The notes: a model not told the origin generated them from the sequence alone. A stretch of DNA of 42,423 nt from an uncultured Oscillibacter sp. (GCA_910585385.1 CAJUDV010000019.1:1-42423), one strand, 5' to 3'; counted from the first letter of the stretch, positions 23,996 through 34,072 are shown. A program made the numbers and translations.

Positions 23996-25702
23996 ATGGG
24001 CACGGTACTGGGATACCTGCGGCCCCACGGCGTTCGGGTGGCCTGCGGCGTGACGGTGAAGTTCACCGCCGCGCTGCTGGAGCTGGTGCTGCCGCTGCTG
24101 CTGGAGCACATCGTGGACGTGAGCGTTCCGGCCCGGGACCTGGCCGCCATCTGGATCTGCGGCGGGCTGATGGCGGCCCTGGCCTTTGGGGCGGCCTTTT
24201 GCAACATCACCGCCAACCGCATGGCGGCGTGGGTGTCCATGGAGGTTACAAAGACTCTGCGGGGTGACCTGTACAGCCGGACCCAGCGCCTCTCCTGCGC
24301 CCAGATGGACCGGTTTTCCGCCTCCTCCCTGGTGTCCCGGCTGACCAACGACACCTACAACGTCCACCAGATGTTCGACAAGGTCCAGCGGGGCGGCATT
24401 CGGGCCCCCATGCTGGTGCTGGGGGGGCTGGTGCTGACCTTCCTGCTGGAGCCGGCTCTGGCGGCGGTGCAGCTGGCGGTGAGCCTTCTGACCTTTCTCA
24501 CCATCTGGCGGGTGACCCGGCGGGGAATTCCCCACTATGCCGCGGCCCAGGAGGCGGGGGACACGGTGGTGCGGATTATCCGCGAGAACGCCTCGGGCGT
24601 CCGGGTCATCAAGGCCCTGGCCGGCCAGAGCCGGGAGCGGCGGCGGTTCGGAGAGGCCAACGAGGCCTCCCGCCGGGCGGAGGAGACCGCCGGGTGCGTC
24701 ATGGCCGCCGCCAATCCCCTGACGGACCTTCTGCTGAACACGGGACTGGTACTGGTGGTGCTGGTGGGGGCCCTCCGGGTGGACGCCGGGCAGATGCCGC
24801 CGGGCCAGATTGTGGCGTTTTTGTCCTACTTCACCCTGATCCAGACCGCCACCTTAGGCATCGCCAAGGTGTTTATCCGGATCAGCAAGGGCGCGGCTTC
24901 CGCCCGGCGGATTGAGGAGATCCTGCTGGAGCCGGAGGACCAGCTCCTCCGGACCTCGGAGGCCGCCTCCAGGGCGGAGCTGGGCATGGAGGGCGTCTCC
25001 TTCTCCTATCTGGGGGTGGAGCGGGACCTGGCGGACGTGACCTTTTCCCTGAAAAAAGGGGAGACCCTGGGCATCCTGGGCCCCACCGGCAGCGGGAAGA
25101 GCACCCTGGCGGCGCTGCTGATGCGCCTGTACGACGCCGGGGAGGGCGTGGTCTGGGCGGGGGGCCGGGACGTGGGCTCCATCCCGCAGGCAGCGCTGCG
25201 GAGCCGCTTCGGCGTGGTGTTTCAAAACGAGGCGCTGCTGAACGACAGCGTGTATGAGAACATCTCCTTCCTGCGGAACATCCCCCGGGAGGAGGTGGCC
25301 GCCGCGGCCAAAACCGCCCAGGCCTGGGACTTTATCCAGGCGCTGCCGGAGGGCCTGGACAGCCGCCTGGACATCCGGGGGGCCAACCTCTCCGGCGGGC
25401 AGCGGCAGCGGCTGCTGGTGGCCCGGGCCCTGGCGGGGAAGCCCGCCGTCCTGGTGCTGGACAGCGCCGACAGCGCCCTGGACTACGCCACCGCCGCCGC
25501 CCTGCGGGCGGCTGTCCGCCGGGACTGCCCCGGCGTGACGCTGGTGGTGATCTCCGAGCGCGTCGCCTCCCTGCGGGACGCGGACCGCATCCTGGTGCTG
25601 GAGGAGGGCCGCGTCACGGCCCAGGGGACCCATGGGGAACTGCTGGAGAGCTGTGCCCGCTACCGCCGCATCGCGGAGCTCCAGAAGGGGGTGCTGTTGT
25701 GA
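23996..25702 (+). CDS. ABC exporter half-transporter A (degenerate ATP site)
   Basis: A 568-residue fused permease-ATPase. Six transmembrane helices (about 1-310) precede a nucleotide-binding domain: Walker A GPTGSGKST near 361, Q-loop VVFQNEALL, canonical signature LSGGQRQRLLVARAL, and Walker B LVLDSADSALD near 487. The Glu after the Walker B Asp is Ser, and the switch His is replaced by Glu (VISERVASL). These changes mark the non-catalytic half of heterodimeric ABC exporters. The start at 23996 has GAGGAGG, and homology begins there although the frame opens at 23945. It overlaps the partner gene by GTGA. Substrate unknown; drugs, lipids or peptides are typical. Confidence 0.92.
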   Translation: MGTVLGYLRPHGVRVACGVTVKFTAALLELVLPLLLEHIVDVSVPARDLAAIWICGGLMAALAFGAAFCNITANRMAAWVSMEVTKTLRGDLYSRTQRLSCAQMDRFSASSLVSRLTNDTYNVHQMFDKVQRGGIRAPMLVLGGLVLTFLLEPALAAVQLAVSLLTFLTIWRVTRRGIPHYAAAQEAGDTVVRIIRENASGVRVIKALAGQSRERRRFGEANEASRRAEETAGCVMAAANPLTDLLLNTGLVLVVLVGALRVDAGQMPPGQIVAFLSYFTLIQTATLGIAKVFIRISKGAASARRIEEILLEPEDQLLRTSEAASRAELGMEGVSFSYLGVERDLADVTFSLKKGETLGILGPTGSGKSTLAALLMRLYDAGEGVVWAGGRDVGSIPQAALRSRFGVVFQNEALLNDSVYENISFLRNIPREEVAAAAKTAQAWDFIQALPEGLDSRLDIRGANLSGGQRQRLLVARALAGKPAVLVLDSADSALDYATAAALRAAVRRDCPGVTLVVISERVASLRDADRILVLEEGRVTAQGTHGELLESCARYRRIAELQKGVLL

Positions 25703-27429
25703 AAAAACAGATTCTGCGGCGGCTGGCCCGGTTCCTGCGGCCCTACGCCCTGTGGCTGGCCCTGGCCCTGGCGCTGACGGTTCTCTCCAGCCTGCTGGCC
25801 CTGGCGGCGCCGCTGCTGTCCGGCCGGGCGGTGGACGCGGTGGGCGTGGTCCCCGGGGCGGTGGACTTTCCGGGGGTGTTCCGGGCCTGCGGGGGAATGC
25901 TGGCCTGCTACGCCCTCTCCTCCGGGCTGAATTACGCCGTTGCGGCCCGTCTTATCAAGGTGGGGCAGTCCGTCTCCCGGGACCTCAGGAGAGCGGCCTT
26001 TGACCGCATGAGCGAGCTGCCGGTGGAGTACTTCGACACCCACCCGGCGGGAGATCTGGTGAGCCGGGTGTGCTATGATGTGGACACGGTGAACGCCGTG
26101 ATCTCCACGGACCTTCTTCACCTCTGCACCAGCGCCCTGACGGTGGGGGGCTCGTTTGTCATGCTGCTGGCCATCTCCCCCCGGCTGACCCTGGTGTTTT
26201 TTGTCACGGTGCCCCTGTCCCTCTTCCTCACCCGCTTCCAGATGAGGCGCATCCACCCCCTGTTCCGTCTGCGCTCCAAGGCGCTGGGCTCCCTCAACGG
26301 CTTTTCCGAGGAGCGGGTGGGCCGGCAGCGGGCCATCCGGGCCTATGGCGTGGAGGCGGCGGATCTGGAGCAGTTCCAGCGGTACAACGCCGCCGCCTCG
26401 GAGGCCTATTATGAGGCCGACCGGGCCAGCGCCTCCCTGGGGCCCTCGGTGAACTTCATCAACAACCTCTCCCTGGCGGCGGTCAGCATGTTCGGCGCGC
26501 TGCTGTATCTGGGGGGCGGCCTGACTTTGGGGAATCTCTCCTCCTTTGTGCTGTACTCCCGCAAGTTCTCCAGCCCCATCCGGGAGGCCGCCAACCTCCT
26601 CAGCGAGCTCCAGTCCAGCGTGGCGGCGGCGGAGCGGGTGCTGGACCTGCTGGATGAGCCGGCGGAGGCGGGGGACGCCCCCGGCGCCCGGGAACCGGAG
26701 ACGCTGCGGGGAGAGATCTCTTTCGCCCATGTGGATTTTGGCTACGACCCGGCCCGGCCCGTGCTGCGGGATTTCACCGCCCATATCCCTCCGGGGAGCC
26801 TGGCGGCGGTGGTAGGCCCCACCGGGGCGGGGAAGACCACCCTGGTGTCGCTGCTGCTGCGGTTTTACCGTCCTCAGGGCGGCTCCATCTCCATCGACGG
26901 CCTGCCCCTGGAGGGGTACGCCCGGGACGGCCTGCGCCGCCGCCTGGCCCTGGTGCTCCAGGACACCTGGCTTTTCGGCGGCACCATTGCGGAAAACATC
27001 GCCTACGGCGCGCCGGAGGCCACCCGGGAGCAGATTGTGGAGGCCGCCCGGGCTGCCCGGGTCCACCGCTTCATCACCTCTTTGCCGGAGGGGTACGACA
27101 CGGTCCTCACCGACGAGGGGGCCGGGGTCTCCAAAGGCCAGCGGCAGCTGCTGGCCATCGCCCGGTGCTTTCTCACCGACGCGGACGTCGTCATTCTGGA
27201 CGAGGCCACCAGCAGCGTGGACACGGAGACGGAGGGGGAGATCAGCCTGGCCATGGAGCGGCTGCGGCAGGGGAGGACCTGCTTTGTCATCGCCCACCGC
27301 CTGGCCACCGTCCGCCGGGCCGACCGTATTCTGGTGCTGGACCAGGGCGGCGTGGCGGAGGCGGGGACCCATGAGGAGCTGCTGGCGGCGGGGGGACTCT
27401 ACGCCTCGCTGTACCGGGCGGCGGAGTGA
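25699..27429 (+). CDS. ABC exporter half-transporter B (catalytic partner)
   Basis: A 576-residue fused permease-ATPase starting with GTG, overlapping the upstream stop by four bases. The nucleotide-binding domain has Walker A GPTGAGKTT near 373, Q-loop LVLQDTWLF, a non-canonical signature VSKGQRQLLAIARC, an intact Walker B VVILDEATSSVD with catalytic Glu (near 499) and the switch His in VIAHRLATV. Together with half A, one composite site pairs canonical LSGGQ (A) with intact Walker B (B), and the other is degenerate on both sides. This is the pattern known for TM287/288- and BmrCD-like heterodimers. Confidence 0.93.
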   Translation: MKKQILRRLARFLRPYALWLALALALTVLSSLLALAAPLLSGRAVDAVGVVPGAVDFPGVFRACGGMLACYALSSGLNYAVAARLIKVGQSVSRDLRRAAFDRMSELPVEYFDTHPAGDLVSRVCYDVDTVNAVISTDLLHLCTSALTVGGSFVMLLAISPRLTLVFFVTVPLSLFLTRFQMRRIHPLFRLRSKALGSLNGFSEERVGRQRAIRAYGVEAADLEQFQRYNAAASEAYYEADRASASLGPSVNFINNLSLAAVSMFGALLYLGGGLTLGNLSSFVLYSRKFSSPIREAANLLSELQSSVAAAERVLDLLDEPAEAGDAPGAREPETLRGEISFAHVDFGYDPARPVLRDFTAHIPPGSLAAVVGPTGAGKTTLVSLLLRFYRPQGGSISIDGLPLEGYARDGLRRRLALVLQDTWLFGGTIAENIAYGAPEATREQIVEAARAARVHRFITSLPEGYDTVLTDEGAGVSKGQRQLLAIARCFLTDADVVILDEATSSVDTETEGEISLAMERLRQGRTCFVIAHRLATVRRADRILVLDQGGVAEAGTHEELLAAGGLYASLYRAAE

Positions 27430-27578
27430 GCGCCTCTGGGATAAGTACGAAAACGTATCCGAGAACACGGTAAAAGTCAATTGTCAAATTATAAAAATTT
27501 GAATAATAAATTTATGTAATGTTAACAACAGTTGTGAAAATGGCCAAAAATCCCGCCGCAAAATAGGGAACATATCAA

Positions 27579-27608
27579 TTGACAAAGGGTGGTAAAACTC
27601 TTTATAAT
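27579..27608 (+). promoter_or_regulatory. Promoter of the ABC importer operon
   Basis: Perfect TTGACA (27579-27584), 18 nt, perfect TATAAT (27603-27608). One of the strongest promoter matches in the window. Confidence 0.82.
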
Positions 27609-27622
27609 GAAAATGCAAAAAC

Positions 27623-27634
27623 GCAAACGTTTGC
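27623..27634. promoter_or_regulatory. LacI-family operator of the importer operon
   Basis: The 12-bp perfect palindrome GCAAACGTTTGC with the central CG typical of LacI-family sites, starting 15 bp after the -10 box. The same core recurs at 40669 and 40881 next to the LacI-family gene. It also resembles a CcpA cre site, which cannot be excluded. Confidence 0.75.
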
Positions 27635-27734
27635 ACAAATTTGCGCCTGATCACCGCGGATTTGTGGAGACGGAGCGAGAGTTGAGGGAAAAGAAAACTG
27701 ATTGATGCTCCAGCGATTCCCCCGCAGCAATCAT

Positions 27735-27887
27735 ACGAATCTCCGGTTAAAATGCGGCTTGCCGCATTTTGGCGCCGCGGCACCTGCCGCGGTTTCCGAC
27801 ATCCATATGGATGCTGGAGGGAGCCGTATGACACGGCTTCGCCGACACCGCCTGAGCGGCGGCGTCCCGGCAGCAAAGCTGACGGAA
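27735..27887. repeat. Cluster of consecutive hairpins, possible dispersed repeat element
   Basis: At least five adjacent inverted repeats: AAAATGCGGC/GCCGCATTTT (27749-27770), CCGCGGCA/TGCCGCGG (27775-27792), CATCCATATGGATG (27800-27813), AGCCGT/ACGGCT (27822-27838), CCGCC/GGCGG (27848-27862). The density is unlike any other spacer in the window. It may be a mobile palindromic (REP/MITE-like) element or a structured leader RNA. The first hairpin, followed by four T's, could act as a terminator. Confidence 0.45.
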
Positions 27888-27940
27888 TGAAGATCAAGTC
27901 TGGTTTTCATTGGCGAATAGTATCAGAAAGAGGTGTTACC

Positions 27941-29770
27941 GTGGCAAAGAAAGATCTTCCCAGAAAACCCCTGACGAAAACAAGGCTGAAAAATCTGATC
28001 CTGAACGTTCTGCGCAACCCCTTCAACATGATCGTGCTGGTCAGCCTCATTGTGCTGTTCTGCCTGATCGTGATCCCCCTGCTGACCATGATCAAGTCCA
28101 CCTTTACCCTGGCGGAGGGCGAGCTGCGCCGTATGCCGGGCCACCAGGCTGGCGAATTCACCATGTACTACTGGTGGTACATGGCCGTCAGCAACATGTC
28201 CAAGGCTGTGCTGTGGAAGCCGCTGCTGAACTCCTTCGTCTGCGGCTTTTTCACCACGCTGATCTCCGTGCCTCTGGGCTCGGTGCTGGCCTGGCTGATG
28301 ATCCGCACCGACATCCCCGGCAAGAAGCTCCTGGGCATTCTGGTCACCGTGCCCTACATGATCCCCTCCTGGACCAAGGCCCTGGCCTGGCTGGCGGTGT
28401 TCCGGACCCCCACCAGCGGCGCCAACGGCTTTTTGACCGGCCTGGGCATTCCCATTCCCGACGTGCTGGCCTATGGCCCTGTTGCCATTGTGCTCTGCAT
28501 GTCCATGCACTACTACGCCTTCTCCTACATCCAGGTGTCCGGCGCGCTCCGCTCCATCAACTCCGAGCTGGAGGAGATGGGTGAGATCCAGGGCGCCAAC
28601 AAGGCCCAGATCCTGCGCCACATCACCCTGCCGCTGATCCTGCCCTCTGTGCTCAGCGCCCTGGTTATGACCGTTTCCAAGTCCATCGGTACATACGGCG
28701 TGGCGGCCAACCTGGGCAACCGCATCGGCTACTACACCCTGGCCACCCGCATGCGCGTGTTCATTGACCAGGGTCCCCAGTCCGTGGGCTACGCCATGTC
28801 CATCGTCCTGGTGGGTCTGGCCGCTCTGATTCTGATGAGCAACCAGAAGGCCATCGGCGTCCGCAAGTCCTACGCCACCGTGGGCGGCAAGGGCGGCCGC
28901 AGCACCCTGATGCCTCTGGGCGCGGCCAAGAAGCCCATGATGGCCTTCCTGTCAATCTTCCTGTTCCTGGCCATGGTGATGCCCTTCTTCGTGCTGATTA
29001 TGGAGACCTTCCAGATCACCACCGGCGCGGGCTACGGCATGGACAACCTGACCCTCTACAACTGGATCGGCACCGTGGACGAGGCCCAGAAGTACACCAA
29101 CTATCCCGGCATCTTCCGCCACGACGAGTTCTGGAGCGCGTTTAAGAACACCGTCAAGCTGACGCTGATCGGCTCCATCATCACCGCCATCTGCGGCCAG
29201 TTCCTGGGCTACATCAGCTCCCGGGGCCGCGGAAAGTGGTACGGCAACCTCACCGAGCAGCTGGTGTTCGTCCCCTACCTGATGAGCGGCGTGGCCTTCT
29301 CCACCATGTACTTCTCCATGTTCAGCATCCCCCATCTGGGCGGCCTGATCCCCTCCCTGTACGGCACCTTCACTCTGATCGTTCTGACCTCCGTGGTCAA
29401 GCACTTCCCCTTCGCCAGCCGCTCCGGTACCGCCAACATGCTCTCCATCAGCGTGGAGCTGGAGGAGGCGGCGGACATCGCGGGCGCCAGCTTCTGGAAG
29501 CGGATGAGCTCCATCATCATCCCCTTGGCAAAGAACGGCTTCATCTCCGGCTTTATGCTGACCTTCATCTCCATCGCCAAGGAGCTGGACCTGATCATCA
29601 TCATGATGACGCCCACCACCCGGACCATGTCCTTCCTGGCCTTCACCTATTCTCAGGAGGGCTATAACCAGATGTCCGACGCCATTTCCGTGTGCGTGCT
29701 GCTGTTCATCCTGGTCTGCTATATCGTTGCCAACAAGGTCGGCGGCGCCGATATTGGCAAGAGCTGGTAA
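27941..29770 (+). CDS. ABC importer permease, two fused permease domains (AfuB/FbpB type)
   Basis: A 609-residue membrane protein with about 12 transmembrane helices in two halves. Each half has a binding-protein-dependent permease (EAA) loop: EEMGEIQGANKAQILRHITLPLILPS near 207-232 and EEAADIAGASFWKRMSSIIIPLAKNG near 507-532. Fused double permeases occur in the iron(III), phosphonate and hexose-phosphate (AfuABC) importer group. The start is GTG at 27941 with AAAGAGG upstream; an ATG at 27887 lacks a ribosome site. First gene of the importer operon; the ATPase gene follows after 40 nt. It is likely under LacI-type control. Ligand unknown. Confidence 0.88.
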   Translation: MAKKDLPRKPLTKTRLKNLILNVLRNPFNMIVLVSLIVLFCLIVIPLLTMIKSTFTLAEGELRRMPGHQAGEFTMYYWWYMAVSNMSKAVLWKPLLNSFVCGFFTTLISVPLGSVLAWLMIRTDIPGKKLLGILVTVPYMIPSWTKALAWLAVFRTPTSGANGFLTGLGIPIPDVLAYGPVAIVLCMSMHYYAFSYIQVSGALRSINSELEEMGEIQGANKAQILRHITLPLILPSVLSALVMTVSKSIGTYGVAANLGNRIGYYTLATRMRVFIDQGPQSVGYAMSIVLVGLAALILMSNQKAIGVRKSYATVGGKGGRSTLMPLGAAKKPMMAFLSIFLFLAMVMPFFVLIMETFQITTGAGYGMDNLTLYNWIGTVDEAQKYTNYPGIFRHDEFWSAFKNTVKLTLIGSIITAICGQFLGYISSRGRGKWYGNLTEQLVFVPYLMSGVAFSTMYFSMFSIPHLGGLIPSLYGTFTLIVLTSVVKHFPFASRSGTANMLSISVELEEAADIAGASFWKRMSSIIIPLAKNGFISGFMLTFISIAKELDLIIIMMTPTTRTMSFLAFTYSQEGYNQMSDAISVCVLLFILVCYIVANKVGGADIGKSW

Positions 29771-29810
29771 ACCACGGACCACATGACATGACAGAAAGGA
29801 AAGAACGATA

Positions 29811-30932
<1,122 letters not shown>

Positions 30933-31057
30933 TTCTCCCCAGCTCGGATCAAAGCGCTCCCGGGCGGCAGCGGAGAACCGCCGCCCGGCCCCGCTTGATT
31001 ATAGAACTCCGGCGCAATTCCCCAATCATTCTTCAAAAACGAAAGGAGAAGAACCCG

Positions 31058-32389
31058 ATGAAAAAGAAGTTACTGGCACTCTTGCTGGCAGCCGTTATGG
31101 TGCTGAGCCTGGCGGCCTGCGGCGGCAAGACGGATACCCCTCCCGCCGACAGCGGCAATCCCTCCACCTCCCAGCCCGACGGCAGCGGTGATGCCGCCCA
31201 GCCCGAGGCCGGCCAGTTCGGCTACAACCCCACGACCGGCGAAGAGGTCTATGGCCCCTATTGGGACGAGTGGAGCGACATGACCGACGAGGAGCTCTAT
31301 GAGCTGGCCCTTAAGGAGGTTGAGGGCGGTGCGAAGGAGATCAACGTCTACGCCACCTCCTCCAAGATGCTCAAGTGCGAAGAGGGCTTTGAGGAGATGT
31401 ACCCCGGTCTGGATCTGGTGGTCTCCGACCTGGACGCCGGCGAGGTTCTGAGCAAGGCTGAGATCGAGAACAGCACCAACAACGTTACCGCCGACGTGCT
31501 CCAGACCAAGGACGTCAACGGCGACGTGTTCTTCGAGTACTATCACAAGGGCGTTCTGGAGCCCTTCTATCCCCGGGACATCTGCTCCCACATTGCTGAG
31601 GAGAACCTGAAGTTCAGCTTCCCCCTGTATGCCTCCCAGGCCTTCTGGTACTATAACACCGAGGCATTCCCCGATGGCCAGCCCATCACCAGCTGGTGGC
31701 AGATCATCGAGAAGAATCCCGACGGCAGCCAGAAGTACCGCCTCTTCACCAAGGAGATCGGCACCGAGGCCGCGTACCTCAGCCTGTTCGCCAGCTTCAT
31801 CACCAACGCTGACGAGATGGCCCAGGCCTACAAGGATGTCTACGGCACCGACCTGGAGTACACCTATGACGCCTCCAGCTTCCCCTTCCAGGTGCCCGAG
31901 AACAACGCCGGCGTGGAGTACTTGTGGCGCTTCACCCAGGCCACTCTGGTCTTCATCGGCGACGGCGACGAGCTGGTGCTGGCCGTCCATAACTCCACCA
32001 AGGACGATCCCGCCCTGTGCCTGGCCTCCGCCGGCAAGGTGGAGAACCGCGAGGAGTCCGGCTACAACATCGCCTGGTGCACCAACCTGACTCCCTACAA
32101 CGCTCTGCTGAACACCGAGTCTATGTTCGCCGTCAAGGGCTGCGACAGCCCCGCCGGCGCCCGGCTCTTCATCCGCTATGTCACCGGCGGCGCCGACGGC
32201 GAGAGCGGCGGCTTCAAGCCCTTCACCAAGACCGGCAACTGGCCCCTGCGTGACGACGTTCCCAACGATAAGAACCCCGTCTCCCTGCCGGATCTGGGCG
32301 CCCGCGCCAACGATGTGGACGGCATTTACAGCATCTTCCCCGACGTGCAGGACATGTGGACCTTCTGGCGTGACCAGGCTCCCAAGTAA
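31058..32389 (+). CDS. Extracellular solute-binding lipoprotein of the importer
   Basis: A 443-residue lipoprotein. A signal peptide MKKKLLALLLAAVMVLSLAAC with a lipobox (LAAC, Cys21) is followed by a Thr/Pro/Ser/Gly/Asp-rich linker to about residue 50, then a type 2 periplasmic-binding fold (INVYATSSKMLKCEEGFEEMYPGLDLVVSDLDAGEVL..., ending IFPDVQDMWTFWRDQ). The fold fits the SBP_bac_6/8 families used by iron, phosphonate, polyamine and sugar-phosphate importers; no Tyr pair typical for bare Fe3+ binding stands out. AAAGGAGAAG precedes the ATG. The frame is open upstream to 30929, but that part lacks a signal. The ligand remains open. Confidence 0.9.
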   Translation: MKKKLLALLLAAVMVLSLAACGGKTDTPPADSGNPSTSQPDGSGDAAQPEAGQFGYNPTTGEEVYGPYWDEWSDMTDEELYELALKEVEGGAKEINVYATSSKMLKCEEGFEEMYPGLDLVVSDLDAGEVLSKAEIENSTNNVTADVLQTKDVNGDVFFEYYHKGVLEPFYPRDICSHIAEENLKFSFPLYASQAFWYYNTEAFPDGQPITSWWQIIEKNPDGSQKYRLFTKEIGTEAAYLSLFASFITNADEMAQAYKDVYGTDLEYTYDASSFPFQVPENNAGVEYLWRFTQATLVFIGDGDELVLAVHNSTKDDPALCLASAGKVENREESGYNIAWCTNLTPYNALLNTESMFAVKGCDSPAGARLFIRYVTGGADGESGGFKPFTKTGNWPLRDDVPNDKNPVSLPDLGARANDVDGIYSIFPDVQDMWTFWRDQAPK

Positions 32390-32419
32390 GTAAGATGTTT
32401 GCCGCGTAAGCGGCTCCGC

Positions 32420-32453
32420 CGGGCGGGCGGCCAATCGGCCGCCCGCCCGTTTT
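32420..32453 (+). terminator. Strong hairpin after the binding-protein gene
   Basis: A 13-bp perfect stem CGGGCGGGCGGCC / GGCCGCCCGCCCG with loop AATC and TTTT. The ribosome site of the next gene starts just after it, so it probably works as a partial terminator that sets lower expression of the downstream genes. Confidence 0.82.
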
Positions 32454-32469
32454 CAAGAGGAGGAACTCC

Positions 32470-33018
32470 ATGCTGGGCAGAGGCAATCCCATTCAGGAAA
32501 GTCAGATAGACGAAAAGATCAGCCGGGCGGCGGACAGCTTTTGGTCCGCCTTCCAGATGATGGAAAACGGCAGGGTGAAGAGTACGCTGATGCTGTACTC
32601 CTTCTGCCTGTGCTGGGTATTTGCCGCTGTTCACGGCGCGGCCATTGCCCTTTTGATCGACCCGCTGCACGCGCTGATGGCCGGAACGCCTGTTTTCCTT
32701 GAGAATCTGGTGACCGCCCTGGTGCCCGCGGCGCTGGGCACGGCGATATGCGGCCTGACATGGTTTCTGCCTGGCGACAAACGAAAGCTGCCGGCGGCTT
32801 ATCTGTGGCTGACGCTGCTGATGCTGGCTTGCGTAATCGCCCTGCTGGCGCTTCTAAAAGGAGAGCGGGGGGCGCAGATTTTAGCTCTGCGATTTTTCGG
32901 GATGTTCGTATTGATCCCCCTGATCATGGGGGATGGGATGTCGATTCTCCTGTTTTACCGATACTGGAAACATAAGCCCCCTGTCAAAGACGTGGCGGAG
33001 CTTAGGAAAGGGCCGTAA
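32470..33018 (+). CDS. Four-helix membrane protein of the importer operon, unknown function
   Basis: A 182-residue protein with about four hydrophobic helices (near residues 38-62, 74-98, 109-128, 137-160) and a soluble charged N-terminus of 35 residues. No family motif is recognised. AGAGGAGG precedes the ATG. It starts 80 nt after the binding-protein gene, past a hairpin, and lies 4 nt before the HAD gene, which suggests that it acts in the same pathway. Confidence 0.78.
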   Translation: MLGRGNPIQESQIDEKISRAADSFWSAFQMMENGRVKSTLMLYSFCLCWVFAAVHGAAIALLIDPLHALMAGTPVFLENLVTALVPAALGTAICGLTWFLPGDKRKLPAAYLWLTLLMLACVIALLALLKGERGAQILALRFFGMFVLIPLIMGDGMSILLFYRYWKHKPPVKDVAELRKGP

Positions 33019-33022
33019 GACG

Positions 33023-33784
33023 ATGATTGATACTGTATTGTTCGATATGGGCGGAACGCTGGAGGACATCTTTACGGACGACGAGAGCCGTGAGCAGTCC
33101 GCGCGGGAAGTCCTGCGTATTTTGAAGGAAAAGGGCGTCGCTGTGCCCGACGATCTGGCCTCCGCTCAAAAGAAGCTGGCGGACGGCTGGGACCGCTACG
33201 CCGCCTACCGGGGCCCCACGGACCGGGAGCTGAAGCCGGAGGAGATCTGGGGGCAATATGTCCTGACGGACTTTGGTCTGGACCAGGAGACAGTGGCCCC
33301 CTTTGCCGAGGAGCTGGCCCACATGTGGGAGGTTACCTACTACCACCGCACCCTCCGTCCCCGTGTGGCGGAAATGCTGGCAGGGTTGAAAGGCCTGGGG
33401 ATGAAACTTGGCGTTATCAGTAATACCGCCAGCCTCTACCAGGTGTTTGACATTCTGGAGGAGTATGGCATCCGGGATTATTTTCAGGATGTCACGCTGT
33501 CCTCCGTCACCGGCTATCGCAAGCCGGACCAGAATATTTTCAAGGTCTCCCTGAATCAGATCCGCTCTGATCCGTCCACCTGCGCCTATGTGGGCGACAC
33601 GTTGTCCCGGGACGTCATTGGACCCCAGCGCATGGGCTTTGGCATGACGTTCCATATCAATTCCAAGCTGACAAAATGCAAGGATGTGGACGTGCCTAAG
33701 GAGATCCGGGCCACCCATGAGATCGAGGACATCTATCAGGTTTACGCTATTCTGCGGGACCTGGAACAGCACGAGGCTGTATGA
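33023..33784 (+). CDS. HAD-superfamily hydrolase with DxGGT motif (1 of 3)
   Basis: A 253-residue protein of the HAD-IA type. Motif I is FDMGGTLE: the nucleophile Asp8 is kept, but the second Asp of DxD is Gly10. A helical cap (about 20-105) is followed by motif II GVISNTAS, motif III Lys in YRKPDQNIF and motif IV VGDTLSRD. Such proteins hydrolyse small phosphate esters; the DxG variant also occurs in active YihX-like phosphatases, so loss of activity is not implied. The start has GGAAAGGG; the frame is open to 32933. Last gene of the importer operon. Two related HADs lie beside the LacI-family gene at 41 kb. Confidence 0.85.
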   Translation: MIDTVLFDMGGTLEDIFTDDESREQSAREVLRILKEKGVAVPDDLASAQKKLADGWDRYAAYRGPTDRELKPEEIWGQYVLTDFGLDQETVAPFAEELAHMWEVTYYHRTLRPRVAEMLAGLKGLGMKLGVISNTASLYQVFDILEEYGIRDYFQDVTLSSVTGYRKPDQNIFKVSLNQIRSDPSTCAYVGDTLSRDVIGPQRMGFGMTFHINSKLTKCKDVDVPKEIRATHEIEDIYQVYAILRDLEQHEAV

Positions 33785-33798
33785 CACAGAGAGCAAAG

Positions 33799-33831
33799 CG
33801 CCCTCCCCGGTCCGGGGAGGGCGTTTTTTTT
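33799..33831 (+). terminator. Terminator of the importer operon
   Basis: Stem CGCCCTCCCC / GGGGAGGGCG followed by eight T's. Confidence 0.92.
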
Positions 33832-33946
33832 GGATGATCCGATTCTCCGTTGGAATCCCGGTTCCTGCGGGAACAGCGGCGCGGAGAGGAGTCATACCGC
33901 CCGCTCTTGCTCCGCGCCCTCCGGACTGCCCGGGAGGCGGACCGGG

Positions 33947-34072
33947 TCAGGACCGGCCGCAGCCGGGGCAGTGGGCGCAGTCTCCGCCGCAGCCGCCTTT
34001 GCGGTGCAGGCAGGAGCGCAGGGCCAGAATCAGCCAGAGGCCCAGAGCCGTTAAAATCAACACTTCCAGCAT
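33947..34072 (-). CDS. FeoB-associated Cys-rich membrane microprotein
   Basis: A 41-residue protein read on the minus strand: one transmembrane helix (MLEVLILTALGLWLILAL) followed by a Cys-rich tail SCLHRKGGCGGDCAHCPGCGRS with five cysteines. This is the small FeoB-associated Cys-rich membrane protein seen after feoB in many Firmicutes. GGAGGA precedes the ATG at 34072, and it starts 22 nt after the feoB stop. The cysteines may bind iron or an Fe-S cluster; its role in Fe(II) uptake is not established. Confidence 0.85.
   Translation of the reverse strand: MLEVLILTALGLWLILALRSCLHRKGGCGGDCAHCPGCGRS

Larger units (their letters stand above)
27430..27940 (+). other. Long leader upstream of the ABC importer operon
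   Basis: About 510 bp without a supported gene. The first part is AT-rich and holds the importer promoter and a LacI-type operator. The second part (27735-27887) is a run of consecutive hairpins. The open frame on the plus strand that continues upstream of the permease start (to 27752) crosses these hairpins and has no ribosome site, so I treat it as non-coding. Confidence 0.65.

Noticed and set aside
27752..27940. N-terminal extension of the importer permease
   Set aside because: It crosses the hairpin cluster, has no ribosome site and adds an Arg/Pro-rich segment unlike a permease start; GTG at 27941 with AAAGAGG is better.
31058..32389. Fe3+-binding assignment of the importer lipoprotein
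   Set aside because: The importer class includes iron systems, but no iron-binding Tyr pair stands out, feoAB is separately regulated, and the operator and gene context point to an organic ligand.
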